From contig NZ_PPCN01000011.1 in the NCBI RefSeq assembly GCF_002906165.1, positions 124,001 through 188,000 on the forward strand: a DNA stretch of 64,000 nt. The letters are read 5' to 3'. The stretch is from Roseibium marinum (GTDB lineage Bacteria > Pseudomonadota > Alphaproteobacteria > Rhizobiales > Stappiaceae). The position numbers and the translations under genes are program-made. Under the pieces are notes generated by a model, which did not search any database, was not told the origin of the DNA, and was given only the letters and a program-made list of their open reading frames with translations. Shown piece by piece: positions 1-8,810 of the stretch (the stretch's first letter is position 1; the number at the start of each line of letters is the position of its first letter).

Positions 1-827
1 TCCTGCAGATGAAACGCCGCAAGGGTATAGAAATCGACATTGTCGAGGACGACGCGAGCGGACAGATCGATCTGAAGGGCGTGAAAGCGGCCATCGGCGC
101 GCGGACGCGCCTGATTGCCCTGACCCATATTCCCACTTTCTCCGGACTGATCAACCCGGCGGAAGATGTCGGGGAAATCGCCCGGTCGGCGAAAGTTCTC
201 TACCTGCTGGATGCGTGCCAGTCCGCCGGGCAGATACCCGTCAGTGTCAGCGAAACCGGCTGCGACATGCTCTCCGGGACAGGCCGTAAATATCTGCGTG
301 GGCCGCGCGGCACCGGTTTTTTGTATGTCAGGGACGAGGTTCTGGACCAGCTCGATCCTCCCTTCGTCGATCTTCAATCCGCGGACTGGATTGATGAAAC
401 GTCCTATGAACTTGTCCCGCATGCGCGGCGCTTCGAAACCTGGGAACGCTATGTCGCCGGTCAGATCGGTCTCGGCGTTGCCGTCAGCTACGCGATCGGC
501 TTTGGAATGGAACGGATTGGCAATCGGGTCTGCGCTCTGGGAGCCCAAATGAGATCGGAGCTTTCCGGGCTGGCGAATGTCACACTGCATGACAAGGGCC
601 AGCGGAAGGGCGGGATCGTAACTTTCACCGTTGAAGGCGAAGCGCCGGCCCATACAAAAGCCCGCCTCACAGCGGCGCAAATCAATGTGTCTGTTAGCAA
701 TGCCGGCTCTGCCAGAATTGACCTGCCCCACCGCAATCTCGACGCGGTGGTGCGCGCCTCCGTGCATGCCTTCAACACCGAAGCCGAAATAGAGACATTC
801 GTCAAAGTGCTCGGCAACCACACCTGA
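1..827 (+). CDS. Class V PLP-dependent aminotransferase, 5'-truncated
   Basis: The reading frame is already open at the window edge (from base 3), so the start lies upstream; at least 274 codons are visible against about 370-400 for the family. The segment LLDACQSAG carries the Asp that contacts the PLP pyridine nitrogen. GRKYLRGPRGTGF carries the Schiff-base lysine context typical of cysteine desulfurase-like class V enzymes. The protein is probably cytosolic. No desulfurase active-site Cys loop is evident, so an aminotransferase or lyase acting on a small amino acid is more likely than sulfur transfer. The substrate cannot be read from this fragment, and its operon lies outside the window. 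The family call is firm and the function open. Confidence 0.85.
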   Translation, partial: LQMKRRKGIEIDIVEDDASGQIDLKGVKAAIGARTRLIALTHIPTFSGLINPAEDVGEIARSAKVLYLLDACQSAGQIPVSVSETGCDMLSGTGRKYLRGPRGTGFLYVRDEVLDQLDPPFVDLQSADWIDETSYELVPHARRFETWERYVAGQIGLGVAVSYAIGFGMERIGNRVCALGAQMRSELSGLANVTLHDKGQRKGGIVTFTVEGEAPAHTKARLTAAQINVSVSNAGSARIDLPHRNLDAVVRASVHAFNTEAEIETFVKVLGNHT

Positions 828-1171
828 AGCCGCCTTTTCCCGGGCCCGGACCCAAACCACCGGCGTCGAACCTAGGTGTGAGGCATGAACGCGGGAAAGC
901 GCACGAATACACTGCAACAAAGCGCAGAAACAATACAAACAACTTCTGCGCGTACCCACATCAAGAGATGAACAAGTTCTTTCAGCTTAATCCGGCATTG
1001 TTGTATTTGGCATTGATAAAAAATTTACTTATGGAACGTTAAGATAGCAGCATAAGCTACCTATGTAATACCACCCATATCCTCATAAATTGTTTGTCCA
1101 TATATTTCCCATTACATATCATTCGGTGACAAGAGCCCGCCAGGCGCGGCGGCTTCCAACAGGATTTTAGA
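828..1171. other. Intergenic region upstream of the diguanylate cyclase
   Basis: A 344-base stretch with no supportable gene. Its second half (about 980-1110) is clearly AT-richer than the neighbours and probably holds the promoter of the downstream GGDEF gene. I could not assign -35/-10 boxes with confidence. Confidence 0.5.
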
Positions 1172-2713
1172 TTGACCGAATTCCGGCGGAGATACAGCGA
1201 TCAGACCGCGAGTGTAGCGCGGCAGCATATTTCGCGGCTCGCATTCCTTCTTGCCGGCCTTTTGATTGCTGTTACATCCGCTTCCCTGCTGTTCGTCGGA
1301 TTTATTGCCTCGCAGGCATCGACGGAGCAGGCAATCGCCAACGAAAAGCGGCTGTTCCGAAATACGCTTGCGCATCGCATGCGCGCTCTGGTGCGCGAGC
1401 AGATCACCGTTACTTCGTCAGATAAGTCCGTAGCCGGACTAGTGCTGAATTTCGACGCCGACTACGCATACAAGGTGATCGATACACTGTGGTCCGACTA
1501 CCGGCACAGCAAGGTTATGGTGATCTCCGGAAACGGCGATGTTCTTGCGGAAACCTTCGAACACTACACGCATATTCTGAAGAGACCGATTGCCGAGGCG
1601 CCCGAACTGGAAGCCTTGTTCGGAAAAATCAAAAGCCTGTTTGAAAAGAACCGGGTGCGCGTCCCCGGAGGATACGGCCACCGGTCCCTTCAGGGGATGG
1701 ATCCGGAGGAATACGCCCTTATGGGGTTCACCCGCATTGACGGAAAGCCCGCCATGTTCGGTGTGATGCCCGTCATTCCGGACGATTATGAAAATGTGCT
1801 CCCGGACGGTCCGCCGACTGTGGTTCTGTCCGCCCATTACATTGACGAGACCTTGCTCGGGCAAGTGAATGCCCAACTGAATTTCGCGTCTCTCAAGTTC
1901 GTGGAGGAAGCGCCGGCGGGCTCGGCTGCATTTCATGCGATCTCGAATCCGGATGGAGAAACCATCGGCCTCTTCACATGGGACAGCCAGACCGTCGGCA
2001 ACGCCATATGGCCGACGATTATCCCGGTCATATTGCTGTTGAGTGTCGCGCTTGCGGCGCTGGCATTCGGCATCGCGTGGAGAATCGGCCAGCTGACCTC
2101 GTCATTGCAGGCAAGTGAGCAGCAGAATCGCCACCTTGCCCTTCATGACACCCTGACGGGTCTGGCGAACAGATTGCAGTTCAACCGCGTTCTGGCGACG
2201 TCGGTGACATCGCTGCCGGGAAAACCGTTTGTCATCATCCAATGCGATCTCGACAAGTTCAAGGCGGTCAACGACACATTCGGACACGCGGCGGGAGACC
2301 TGGTCATCAAGACCATGGCCGGGCGCCTGAAGAAAGTGATCGGCCACGAGGGCCTTGTCAGCCGTGTCGGCGGCGACGAGTTCATGATCATTTACCGGAA
2401 GGCCACAGACAGAGCCAGCCTGCACAGCCTGTGCACGGCGCTGGTGGAGACGGCCAAGGCACCGATCGAGATCCGGGACGAAGGGGTAGCGCATATAGGA
2501 CTGAGCGTTGGAATCGCGGTTGCTCCCGACGACGGGACGACGGCCGAAAGTCTCATCGCACGGTCCGACGCCGCGCTCTATCGATCGAAGAATCTCGGCC
2601 GCAATCGCTATTCGCTGTTTTCCGATTTCTTCGACAGCAACAGCGACCCAAACGAGCCGCCGCTTTCCCTTGAGGATCCAAGACCGTACGCGCGCGCCGG
2701 CAAAGCCCGGTAG
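1172..2713 (+). CDS. Membrane diguanylate cyclase (GGDEF protein)
   Basis: Predicted to make cyclic di-GMP from two GTP. Layout: an N-terminal membrane helix (about residues 22-45), a periplasmic sensor region of about 230 residues (CHASE4-like in size and position), a second helix (about 280-303), then a GGDEF domain with an intact GGDEF motif at residues 400-404. The RxxD inhibitory I-site expected five residues upstream of GGDEF is absent (the stretch reads GHEG), so classic product inhibition is not expected. There is no EAL or HD-GYP domain. The start is TTG, supported by AGGA about 8 bases upstream; no better ATG precedes the first helix. It is monocistronic and converges on gor. The sensed ligand is unknown. 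A PilZ-bearing chemoreceptor lies 3.4 kb away, so both producer and reader of c-di-GMP occur in this stretch. Confidence 0.9.
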   Translation: MTEFRRRYSDQTASVARQHISRLAFLLAGLLIAVTSASLLFVGFIASQASTEQAIANEKRLFRNTLAHRMRALVREQITVTSSDKSVAGLVLNFDADYAYKVIDTLWSDYRHSKVMVISGNGDVLAETFEHYTHILKRPIAEAPELEALFGKIKSLFEKNRVRVPGGYGHRSLQGMDPEEYALMGFTRIDGKPAMFGVMPVIPDDYENVLPDGPPTVVLSAHYIDETLLGQVNAQLNFASLKFVEEAPAGSAAFHAISNPDGETIGLFTWDSQTVGNAIWPTIIPVILLLSVALAALAFGIAWRIGQLTSSLQASEQQNRHLALHDTLTGLANRLQFNRVLATSVTSLPGKPFVIIQCDLDKFKAVNDTFGHAAGDLVIKTMAGRLKKVIGHEGLVSRVGGDEFMIIYRKATDRASLHSLCTALVETAKAPIEIRDEGVAHIGLSVGIAVAPDDGTTAESLIARSDAALYRSKNLGRNRYSLFSDFFDSNSDPNEPPLSLEDPRPYARAGKAR

Positions 2714-2752
2714 AAGGCGCGGTCCGACCTCCCCACTGGCGCTTTCCCGGTC

Positions 2753-4129
2753 CTAACCGCGCAAACGCTCTGTCGGTTCACGCAAGGTCACGAGTTCTTC
2801 AGCGGCTGTCGGGTGCACGGCAATGGTCCGGTCGAAATCCGCCTTGGTCGCTCCCATTTGCAGCGTCACGCCCAGAATCTGCGCCAGCTCGCCGGCATCG
2901 GGTCCGACAATGTGCACACCCAGGACCTTCTGGCTATCGGCATCCACGATCATCTTCATGAGCATTTTCTCGTCCCTGCCGGACAAGGTGTGCTTCATTG
3001 GCCGGAAACCGGACTTGTAGATATCGAGGTTGGGAGTCCGGCCCTGGGCTTCTTCCTGCGTCAGTCCAACCGTGCCCATTTCGGGCTGGGAGAAAACCGC
3101 GGTGGCGATAAGGCTGTGATCCACCGTCCACGGATTGTTGCCGAAAACGCTATCGGCGAAGGCATGGCCTTCCCGGATCGCCACGGGTGTCAAATTGGCG
3201 CGGTTGGTCACATCGCCGACCGCATAAATGGACTCGATGTTCGTCCTGGAATCCGCACTGACCCTGATCGCGCCGGATGCGTCCGTCTCGACCCCGGCCT
3301 TTTCAAGACCAAGGTCCCTGGTATGCGGGTTGCGGCCGATGGCGAACATGATCTGTCCGGCTTCCAGCATTTCGCCGCCCCTGGTCTTGCCGCTCAGGGA
3401 ACCGTCAGCGTGCTTCTCTATGCCGGTGAACACATCATTCAAAATCACCCTGATCCCCTTCTTCTCCATTTCCTCGCGGACCATGGTCCGCAAATCCATG
3501 TCGAAGCCGCGCAGGATTTCCTCGCCGCGATAAATCAGTGTCGTGTCGACCCCGAGGCCGTTGAAGATGCCGGCGAACTCGACGGCGATATACCCGCCTC
3601 CGGCGACCACGATCTTCTCGGGAAGCTCATCGAGATGAAACGCCTCATTGGAGGTAATGACGTGTTGAACGCCGGGCAGGCCGGTATCCACATTCGGAGA
3701 GGCTCCCACAGCGACAAGGATATATCTGGCGGTAACCTCCTGCCCTGTCGTCAGCAGGCGCACCTTGTGCGCGCCCTCGATGACGGCGCGGCTATCGTGC
3801 ACTTCAACGTTGGTGCGTTCCAGGTTGCGCCGGTAAATGCCTTCGAGACGAGTGATCTCCTGGTCCTTGGCGGCGACCAGCTTGCTCCAGGAAAAGCCGC
3901 GCTCGCCGACAGTCCAGCCGAACCCTTCCGCATCTTCGAATTCCTCGGAGAACTTGGAGGCGTAGACAAAGAGCTTTTTGGGCACGCAGCCGCGGATCAC
4001 GCAGGTCCCGCCGTATCTGTGTTCTTCGGCGATCCCGACGCGGGCACCGTGTGTCGCCGCAATCCGCGCGGCCCGGACACCGCCGGAGCCGCCGCCAATA
4101 ACAAAAAGATCGTAGTCGTACTCGCTCAT
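2753..4129 (-). CDS. gor: Glutathione-disulfide reductase
   Basis: FAD-dependent, NADPH-linked reduction of oxidised glutathione in the cytosol. 458 residues, the usual length. An N-terminal dinucleotide fold (VIGGGSGG) is followed by the redox disulfide GTCVIRGCVPKK, a central NADPH-binding fold (VAGGGYIAVE) and a C-terminal interface with the catalytic HPTAAEE motif. The start at 4129 (MSEYDYDLF) fits the family and has GAGAGG upstream; the frame stays open further upstream but that extension matches nothing. It is the last gene of rpiA, DUF2059, gor on the minus strand, although 283 bases separate it from DUF2059, so it may have its own promoter. The pairing with the NADPH-generating pentose phosphate pathway (rpiA) makes physiological sense. 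Confidence 0.96.
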   Translation of the reverse strand: MSEYDYDLFVIGGGSGGVRAARIAATHGARVGIAEEHRYGGTCVIRGCVPKKLFVYASKFSEEFEDAEGFGWTVGERGFSWSKLVAAKDQEITRLEGIYRRNLERTNVEVHDSRAVIEGAHKVRLLTTGQEVTARYILVAVGASPNVDTGLPGVQHVITSNEAFHLDELPEKIVVAGGGYIAVEFAGIFNGLGVDTTLIYRGEEILRGFDMDLRTMVREEMEKKGIRVILNDVFTGIEKHADGSLSGKTRGGEMLEAGQIMFAIGRNPHTRDLGLEKAGVETDASGAIRVSADSRTNIESIYAVGDVTNRANLTPVAIREGHAFADSVFGNNPWTVDHSLIATAVFSQPEMGTVGLTQEEAQGRTPNLDIYKSGFRPMKHTLSGRDEKMLMKMIVDADSQKVLGVHIVGPDAGELAQILGVTLQMGATKADFDRTIAVHPTAAEELVTLREPTERLRG

Positions 4130-4412
4130 TTCTGGCCTCTCGATATGTCTTCCACAGCTTTGGAGCATCCCGCATTTGGATAAGCACCGACCGGCCGGCG
4201 GTATTCCAGACCCGCCCCACATAAGCGGTTGCCGTCGCCATGCAAGAGCGGCGCAGAAACGCCCTGTCCCGCATGTACCGGCCAATTGCCCGCTAAAAAG
4301 CGAATCGGGCCGCATTCGCGGCCCGCGGACCGGCAATCAAGCCGGCCTCACTATCCTGTGTAACACCCGTACTTCGGCAAAAGCACACCGCCGTCGCCGC
4401 AAACGGAGACCA

Positions 4413-4928
4413 TCACTCCACGACGTTCCGCTTCGCCAGTTCTTCCTGAACCATCGTTACCATTTCCGTGGAAATCTTGTCCTGCCATTCGCGGGCCGCG
4501 CCTACGGAATACTGGGTGATGGCGGGGATGGTAGTGGTCAGCTTCTTGCCCAGGTCCGTGCTGTAGAACTCGGCCAGATCATTGAGCTCTTCTTCGGTGA
4601 AGGAATTTGCCCAGGCCTTGTAGACGATATCGTTCAGTTCAGCGCGCTTGGAAGCCAGATTAATGGCGACTTCCTGCGTGACCTCGATGATCTCTTCCGC
4701 ACGGGTCGGATCGGTCTGGATAAACGCCGTGCGGGTCTGTTCGGCGAGAATCGGCAGAATATCGTCGAAGGGTTCCAGAACCTTTGTCGCAGCGGCCACC
4801 TTTTTCGCGGCGGCCATGTGGCTTTCGGAAACAGCGTCCTGAGCGGATACGGCGGTTGAGAGAAACCCGGCGGCAATCATGGCTGCGCCCACTACAGCTG
4901 CACGCTGGAAAGTCTTGACAAGTTTCAT
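4413..4928 (-). CDS. Secreted DUF2059 domain protein
   Basis: 171 residues with a Sec signal peptide (hydrophobic core about 10-25, cleavage likely after the Ala-rich VSAQ). The rest is an all-helical DUF2059 domain, whose hallmark is FTEEELNDLAEFYSTDLGKK followed by a short C-terminal helix. DUF2059 proteins are periplasmic and of unknown biochemical role. It lies 45 bases downstream of rpiA on the same strand, with an AGGAG ribosome site, and upstream of gor. This linkage recurs in alphaproteobacteria, which hints at a periplasmic stress or redox role, but that is inference only. Confidence 0.9.
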   Translation of the reverse strand: MKLVKTFQRAAVVGAAMIAAGFLSTAVSAQDAVSESHMAAAKKVAAATKVLEPFDDILPILAEQTRTAFIQTDPTRAEEIIEVTQEVAINLASKRAELNDIVYKAWANSFTEEELNDLAEFYSTDLGKKLTTTIPAITQYSVGAAREWQDKISTEMVTMVQEELAKRNVVE

Positions 4929-4973
4929 TTTTCTACTCCTAGGCGGCTTTCATCGCTCGTTCGGAAAGCCAAA

Positions 4974-5675
4974 TCACACCACTTGGATGGGCAAGACGGT
5001 CTTTACCCCATCTGTACCGGCCACGTAAGCTTTTGTTGCAAGATTGATGAAGAGGCCGTGCTCGACGACGCCGGGAATTGCCACCAGACGGTCTGCCAGC
5101 AACTCGGCTTGTTTGATTTTTTGAAGATGCGCGTCAAGGATGAAATGGCCGCCATCCGTTTTGAACGGCCGGTCGCTGCCGCCTCGCAATTCCAGCTCCG
5201 GAGGCAGGTCCAGGGCATCCAGAACCTTCAGAATAGCGTGCCTGGTTGCCTCCAGGCCAAACGGAACGACCTCGATCGGCAAAGGAAACCGCCCGAGCGT
5301 TTCAACCTGTTTGCTGCTGTCGGCAATGACGATCATTTGCCCGGAAGCCGCCGCGACGATTTTTTCCCGCAAGAGAGCACCGCCTCCGCCCTTGATCAGC
5401 ACCAGTTGCGGATCAAGTTCGTCGGCTCCGTCCACCGTCAGGTCCAGTTGCGGCATTTCATCCAGTGTCGTCAGCCTGATGCCCAAGCTGGAGGCCAGCT
5501 CCGCGGTCCGTTCGGACGTCGGTACGCCGATCACATCCAGCCCTTCCCCGACCCGCCTTGCAAGCGCGTGGACAAAAAACTCGGCCGTCGATCCGGTACC
5601 AATACCCAGACGCATGCCGGAAGTAACGTCTTCCGCGGCGCGGTCAGCGGCTTGCTTCTTGAACTCGTCGCTCAT
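4974..5675 (-). CDS. rpiA: Ribose-5-phosphate isomerase A
   Basis: Interconverts ribose 5-phosphate and ribulose 5-phosphate in the non-oxidative pentose phosphate pathway. 233 residues, full length for RpiA. Diagnostic segments are the phosphate loop [11 protein letters not shown] near the N terminus, DGADELD with catalytic acidic residues, and [11 protein letters not shown] with the catalytic lysine/glutamate region. A good GGAG-type ribosome site precedes the ATG. It heads the minus-strand cluster rpiA, DUF2059, gor. In related genomes gph often sits directly upstream; here gph (8083) is separated by a chemoreceptor gene. Confidence 0.96.
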   Translation of the reverse strand: MSDEFKKQAADRAAEDVTSGMRLGIGTGSTAEFFVHALARRVGEGLDVIGVPTSERTAELASSLGIRLTTLDEMPQLDLTVDGADELDPQLVLIKGGGGALLREKIVAAASGQMIVIADSSKQVETLGRFPLPIEVVPFGLEATRHAILKVLDALDLPPELELRGGSDRPFKTDGGHFILDAHLQKIKQAELLADRLVAIPGVVEHGLFINLATKAYVAGTDGVKTVLPIQVV

Positions 5676-6122
5676 TCAACGCTCCTCTGGCGCCCTTCCT
5701 CCAGCACCGTTGCCGGTGGACCGCATCCTTGTCCAATCCATTGTCCGGCGATTGTCCGGCGGGCGGGCGAACCATGACAGGTTATCTCGATTTGGCCGCC
5801 GGGTGCTTAACATGGCCGGGCTCGACCGGTCCAGTGACATTCCCCACTTCACCCAGGGAAACGAAACGCATTCCGGCGTGTCCGACACCAACAGTAGTGA
5901 ACAGGTAACCGTCTGACCGCATTTGGAGACTGTTCTGCCGAATCTCACGTCTTGACTGGTGAAATACACCGTCCTGCGATACGCGCCTCGCCGGCAAACC
6001 GGGAAAATTCCATCAAATGAGGCCCTGTTAACTTCGGCCCGCATACCCATAGTTAACCATACCTTTAGACAGACCAAGCATATTAATGAGAACAATCTAG
6101 GGATCGGAAAGAAAAGATTCGA
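5676..6122. other. Divergent intergenic region between rpiA and the chemoreceptor
   Basis: 447 bases between divergently transcribed genes, so it must carry both promoters. The part nearest the chemoreceptor (about 6020-6110) is AT-rich. Open frames across it have no family resemblance or ribosome sites. Nothing else was recognised. Confidence 0.5.
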
Positions 6123-7895
6123 ATGAACATACTTCGACTTGGATCACGGCAAAAAACACGAGACAATTTCTCGCATGATATTTTGCCTACCCTTGAGGCA
6201 ATTGACGATAGAGCCGCGTCCGTTCCTGAAGACGCCAATTCCTCAGGCCGGATGAGTTTCGTTCTGGACAGTCTCGAGGACGACCTGAAGGTGGCGGCGA
6301 AAGCCATCAGTTCGGCCGCGGAGAAAGTTCAGGACCAGCTTGACAGCCAGATGGACAAACTGGAAACCATCCGCAGCGACAGCCAGTCGCTTGCCGACCA
6401 GTCGGCGAGCGCCGGGGAAAACGCCTCCGGACTGGCGGACTCCATTCAGGAACTGTCATCTTCCAGCGGCGAGATCGGCAACCAGGTCGGACTTTCCAAT
6501 CAGCTCGCCAACGAAGCCCGCGATGTGGCCGATCAGGCCAACAACGGCGTGATGGAACTCAAACAGGCCATCGCCGACATTGCGAATGTGGTCAACCTGA
6601 TTTCAGACATTGCCAAGCAAACCAACCTGTTGGCCCTGAACGCCACCATCGAAGCCGCCAGGGCCGGAGAGGCCGGCAAGGGTTTTTCCGTGGTGGCAAG
6701 CGAGGTCAAGGCGCTGTCGGTGGAGACACAGTCGGCAACGGAGCAGATCAGCGCCAATATCGACCGGCTCAATCAGTCCGCCGAAAGCAGTCTCGGGTCG
6801 GTCAACCGGATCATCGAAGTTATCGGACGGATCCGGCCGAGCTTTGCCGCCGTCGAGGACGCCGTGCAGACCCAGGTCGAAACGACCAATCTGATCGGCG
6901 AACAGGCGCAACAGACCGCGAGCTTCGTTCAGGAAGTGGTGCGGAAGGTCAATACGATTACCGAGTCAGCCACCTCCGCCGAGCAGGGAGGAACCCATGC
7001 CCGGAACCTGGGGACGGAGATGAGCACCGCGGCGCATTCCCTGCAGTCGCGCTTCACCATGATGATCCGGCAGACCGAGATCGGTGACCGGCGGCAGCAT
7101 GACAGGCTTCCCGTCAAACTGGGCGGGACCATCACGAACGAGGGAACGGCCACGAAGATCGAAACACTGGATATTTCAGAAGGCGGTGTCCTGTTCAAAC
7201 CGGGCCGGGACGGGCTTCTGCGGACGGGAAGCAAGACCCGCCTTGAACTTGACGGTATTGGCCCGGTCGACATTTCGGTCGTCGCCGTATCCGACTATGG
7301 CTGTCACTGCCGTTTTGACGATCCAAGCAGCACCTTTCAGGAAAGTCTCGCCGCCAGGATCGCTTCCATTCATGCCGCGCACGCGAAGGAAGTCGACCTG
7401 GCGCAGTCCGGCGCGGCGCGGATCATCGCCGTCATGGAAGATCTTCTTGCAAATCGGCGGTTGACCCAGGACGACCTGTTCGACACCGGCTACAAGCCGA
7501 TCGAGGGTACCGATCCCCTGCAGGTTTCCACCCGCGCCCTTGCCCATCTGGAAAAAGTGCTGCCGGAAATCCAGGAGGCAATCCTCGGCGCCGGTCACGC
7601 CATGGTCTTTTGCGCCGCGATCGACCGGAACGGCTATCTGCCCGTTCACAACCTGATCTATTCGAAACCGCAAAAACCCGGCGATCCGGCCTGGAACACC
7701 GCCAATTGCCGTAACAAGCGGATTTTCGACGACAGGGCCGGCCTCAGCGCGGCGCGCAACACCCGCCCATTCCTGATCCAGTCCTACGCCCGCGACATGG
7801 GGGGTGGAAAAATCGTCTGGATGAAGGAAATCGACGCGCCGATCATCGTTGGGGGACGCCACTGGGGCGGCTTCCGCACGGCTTACAAACTTTGA
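6123..7895 (+). CDS. Soluble methyl-accepting chemotaxis protein with PilZ domain
   Basis: 590 residues with no membrane segment, so a cytoplasmic receptor. Residues about 60-310 form the coiled-coil signalling domain, with the CheA/CheW-contacting tip around 160-190 ([20 protein letters not shown]). Residues about 322-400 are a PilZ c-di-GMP-binding domain with both signature motifs: RRQHDR (323-328) and DISEGG (350-355). The C-terminal part (about 480-590; [31 protein letters not shown]) matches the conserved tail of many alphaproteobacterial MCPs, a small Cache-like or haem/ligand sensor of unknown ligand. The order MCP, PilZ, C-terminal sensor is inverted relative to membrane MCPs. The gene is solitary, and a 109-bp inverted-repeat element starts right after its stop codon. 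Confidence 0.9.
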   Translation: MNILRLGSRQKTRDNFSHDILPTLEAIDDRAASVPEDANSSGRMSFVLDSLEDDLKVAAKAISSAAEKVQDQLDSQMDKLETIRSDSQSLADQSASAGENASGLADSIQELSSSSGEIGNQVGLSNQLANEARDVADQANNGVMELKQAIADIANVVNLISDIAKQTNLLALNATIEAARAGEAGKGFSVVASEVKALSVETQSATEQISANIDRLNQSAESSLGSVNRIIEVIGRIRPSFAAVEDAVQTQVETTNLIGEQAQQTASFVQEVVRKVNTITESATSAEQGGTHARNLGTEMSTAAHSLQSRFTMMIRQTEIGDRRQHDRLPVKLGGTITNEGTATKIETLDISEGGVLFKPGRDGLLRTGSKTRLELDGIGPVDISVVAVSDYGCHCRFDDPSSTFQESLAARIASIHAAHAKEVDLAQSGAARIIAVMEDLLANRRLTQDDLFDTGYKPIEGTDPLQVSTRALAHLEKVLPEIQEAILGAGHAMVFCAAIDRNGYLPVHNLIYSKPQKPGDPAWNTANCRNKRIFDDRAGLSAARNTRPFLIQSYARDMGGGKIVWMKEIDAPIIVGGRHWGGFRTAYKL

Positions 7896-8004
7896 AGCGT
7901 ATCGCGTTAAATCGAATTCAGGAATTCGCCCGAACGCATTTGCCATGCAAACGCTGCCTCGGCCGTCTTCCCAAATCCATGAATCGGCTTAAACGCAACA
8001 CGCT
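7896..8004. repeat. 109-bp terminal-inverted-repeat element, copy 1
   Basis: Begins at the base after the chemoreceptor stop. The ends AGCGTATCGCGTT and AACGCAACACGCT are imperfect inverted repeats. An inverted full copy of the same length lies at 46907-47015 and an internally deleted copy at 12571-12628. It has no coding potential and resembles a miniature palindromic (MITE-like) intergenic element. Confidence 0.8.
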
Positions 8005-8082
8005 TTAGGACGCGGAAAGGACCTTGCGGCGGATGCCCAATGCCGCTAGGCAAAGCTTCGTTTCGTCTTTGCCGGAGTTTTC

Positions 8083-8766
8083 ATGTCTGTTCTGGTGTTC
8101 GATCTCGACGGCACGCTGGTGTCGTCCATGGAGGATCTGGTTGCCACGCTCAATGTCGTGATGACCACGGCCGGTCATTCCGCCATCCCGCAGGAGGATA
8201 TCGCCCACATGGTCGGCATGGGGGCGAAGGTTCTCATCCAGCGCGGGCTGGACTACAACGCCATCCCCTGGACAGAAGACGACATCGCGCCGCTCTTCAG
8301 CCATTTCCTGGATCATTACGCAGCCAATATCGCCGTTCGGACAAGACCGTTCGAAGGCGTGGTTGCGGCCCTGGAAACCTTCAGGAACGAGGGCTGGAAA
8401 CTGGCGGTCTGTACCAACAAGGCCGAAAGACTGACCCTTCCGCTTCTCAAGGAGCTTGATCTGGGCAAATATTTCGACGCCGTTGTCGGCGGCGACACAT
8501 TTGCCGTTTCCAAGCCCCACGCCGAACCGGTTCACGGCGCCATAGAGCGCGCCGGCGGTCAGGTGGCGGGCTCCATCATGATCGGCGACAGCGGCACCGA
8601 CATCAGCGCCGCCCGCAACGCGGGCATTCCGGTGATCGCGGTCGATTTCGGCTACACGCCCGTGCCGGTGCGCGACCTGGCGCCCGACCGGGTGATTTCC
8701 CATTTCAACGAACTGGCCGCAGCCGTTGCCGAGCTTTCGACGCAACGTCCCGACGCCACAGACTGA
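8083..8766 (+). CDS. gph: Phosphoglycolate phosphatase (HAD superfamily)
   Basis: Hydrolyses 2-phosphoglycolate to glycolate, salvaging a product of DNA 3'-end repair or oxygenase activity. 227 residues. HAD motif I is FDLDGTLVSS with nucleophile Asp near residue 6. Motif II is in VCTNKA, and motifs III/IV are K174-like SKPHAEP and IGDSGTDISAARNAGI. The cap domain lies between motifs I and II, as in Gph/PGP enzymes. GGAG precedes the ATG by about 5 bases. Gph is commonly next to rpiA/gor in this class; here it lies downstream of the chemoreceptor. Other small phosphate esters cannot be excluded because HAD phosphatases are promiscuous. Confidence 0.88.
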   Translation: MSVLVFDLDGTLVSSMEDLVATLNVVMTTAGHSAIPQEDIAHMVGMGAKVLIQRGLDYNAIPWTEDDIAPLFSHFLDHYAANIAVRTRPFEGVVAALETFRNEGWKLAVCTNKAERLTLPLLKELDLGKYFDAVVGGDTFAVSKPHAEPVHGAIERAGGQVAGSIMIGDSGTDISAARNAGIPVIAVDFGYTPVPVRDLAPDRVISHFNELAAAVAELSTQRPDATD

Positions 8767-8810
8767 ACCCTGCCGCCTCCCCGCCCTGGGATTGGCGACA
8801 GGGCTCAATT

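Noticed and set aside
1172-2713. EAL phosphodiesterase domain in the GGDEF protein
   Set aside because: The protein ends about 110 residues after GGDEF, leaving no room for an EAL domain.
2813-4183. A 456-codon open frame antisense to gor
   Set aside because: Shadow of the gor coding region; its translation has no recognisable features.
5676-6095. A 139-codon minus-strand frame upstream of rpiA
   Set aside because: It occupies a divergent promoter region, shows no family resemblance, and lacks start signals.
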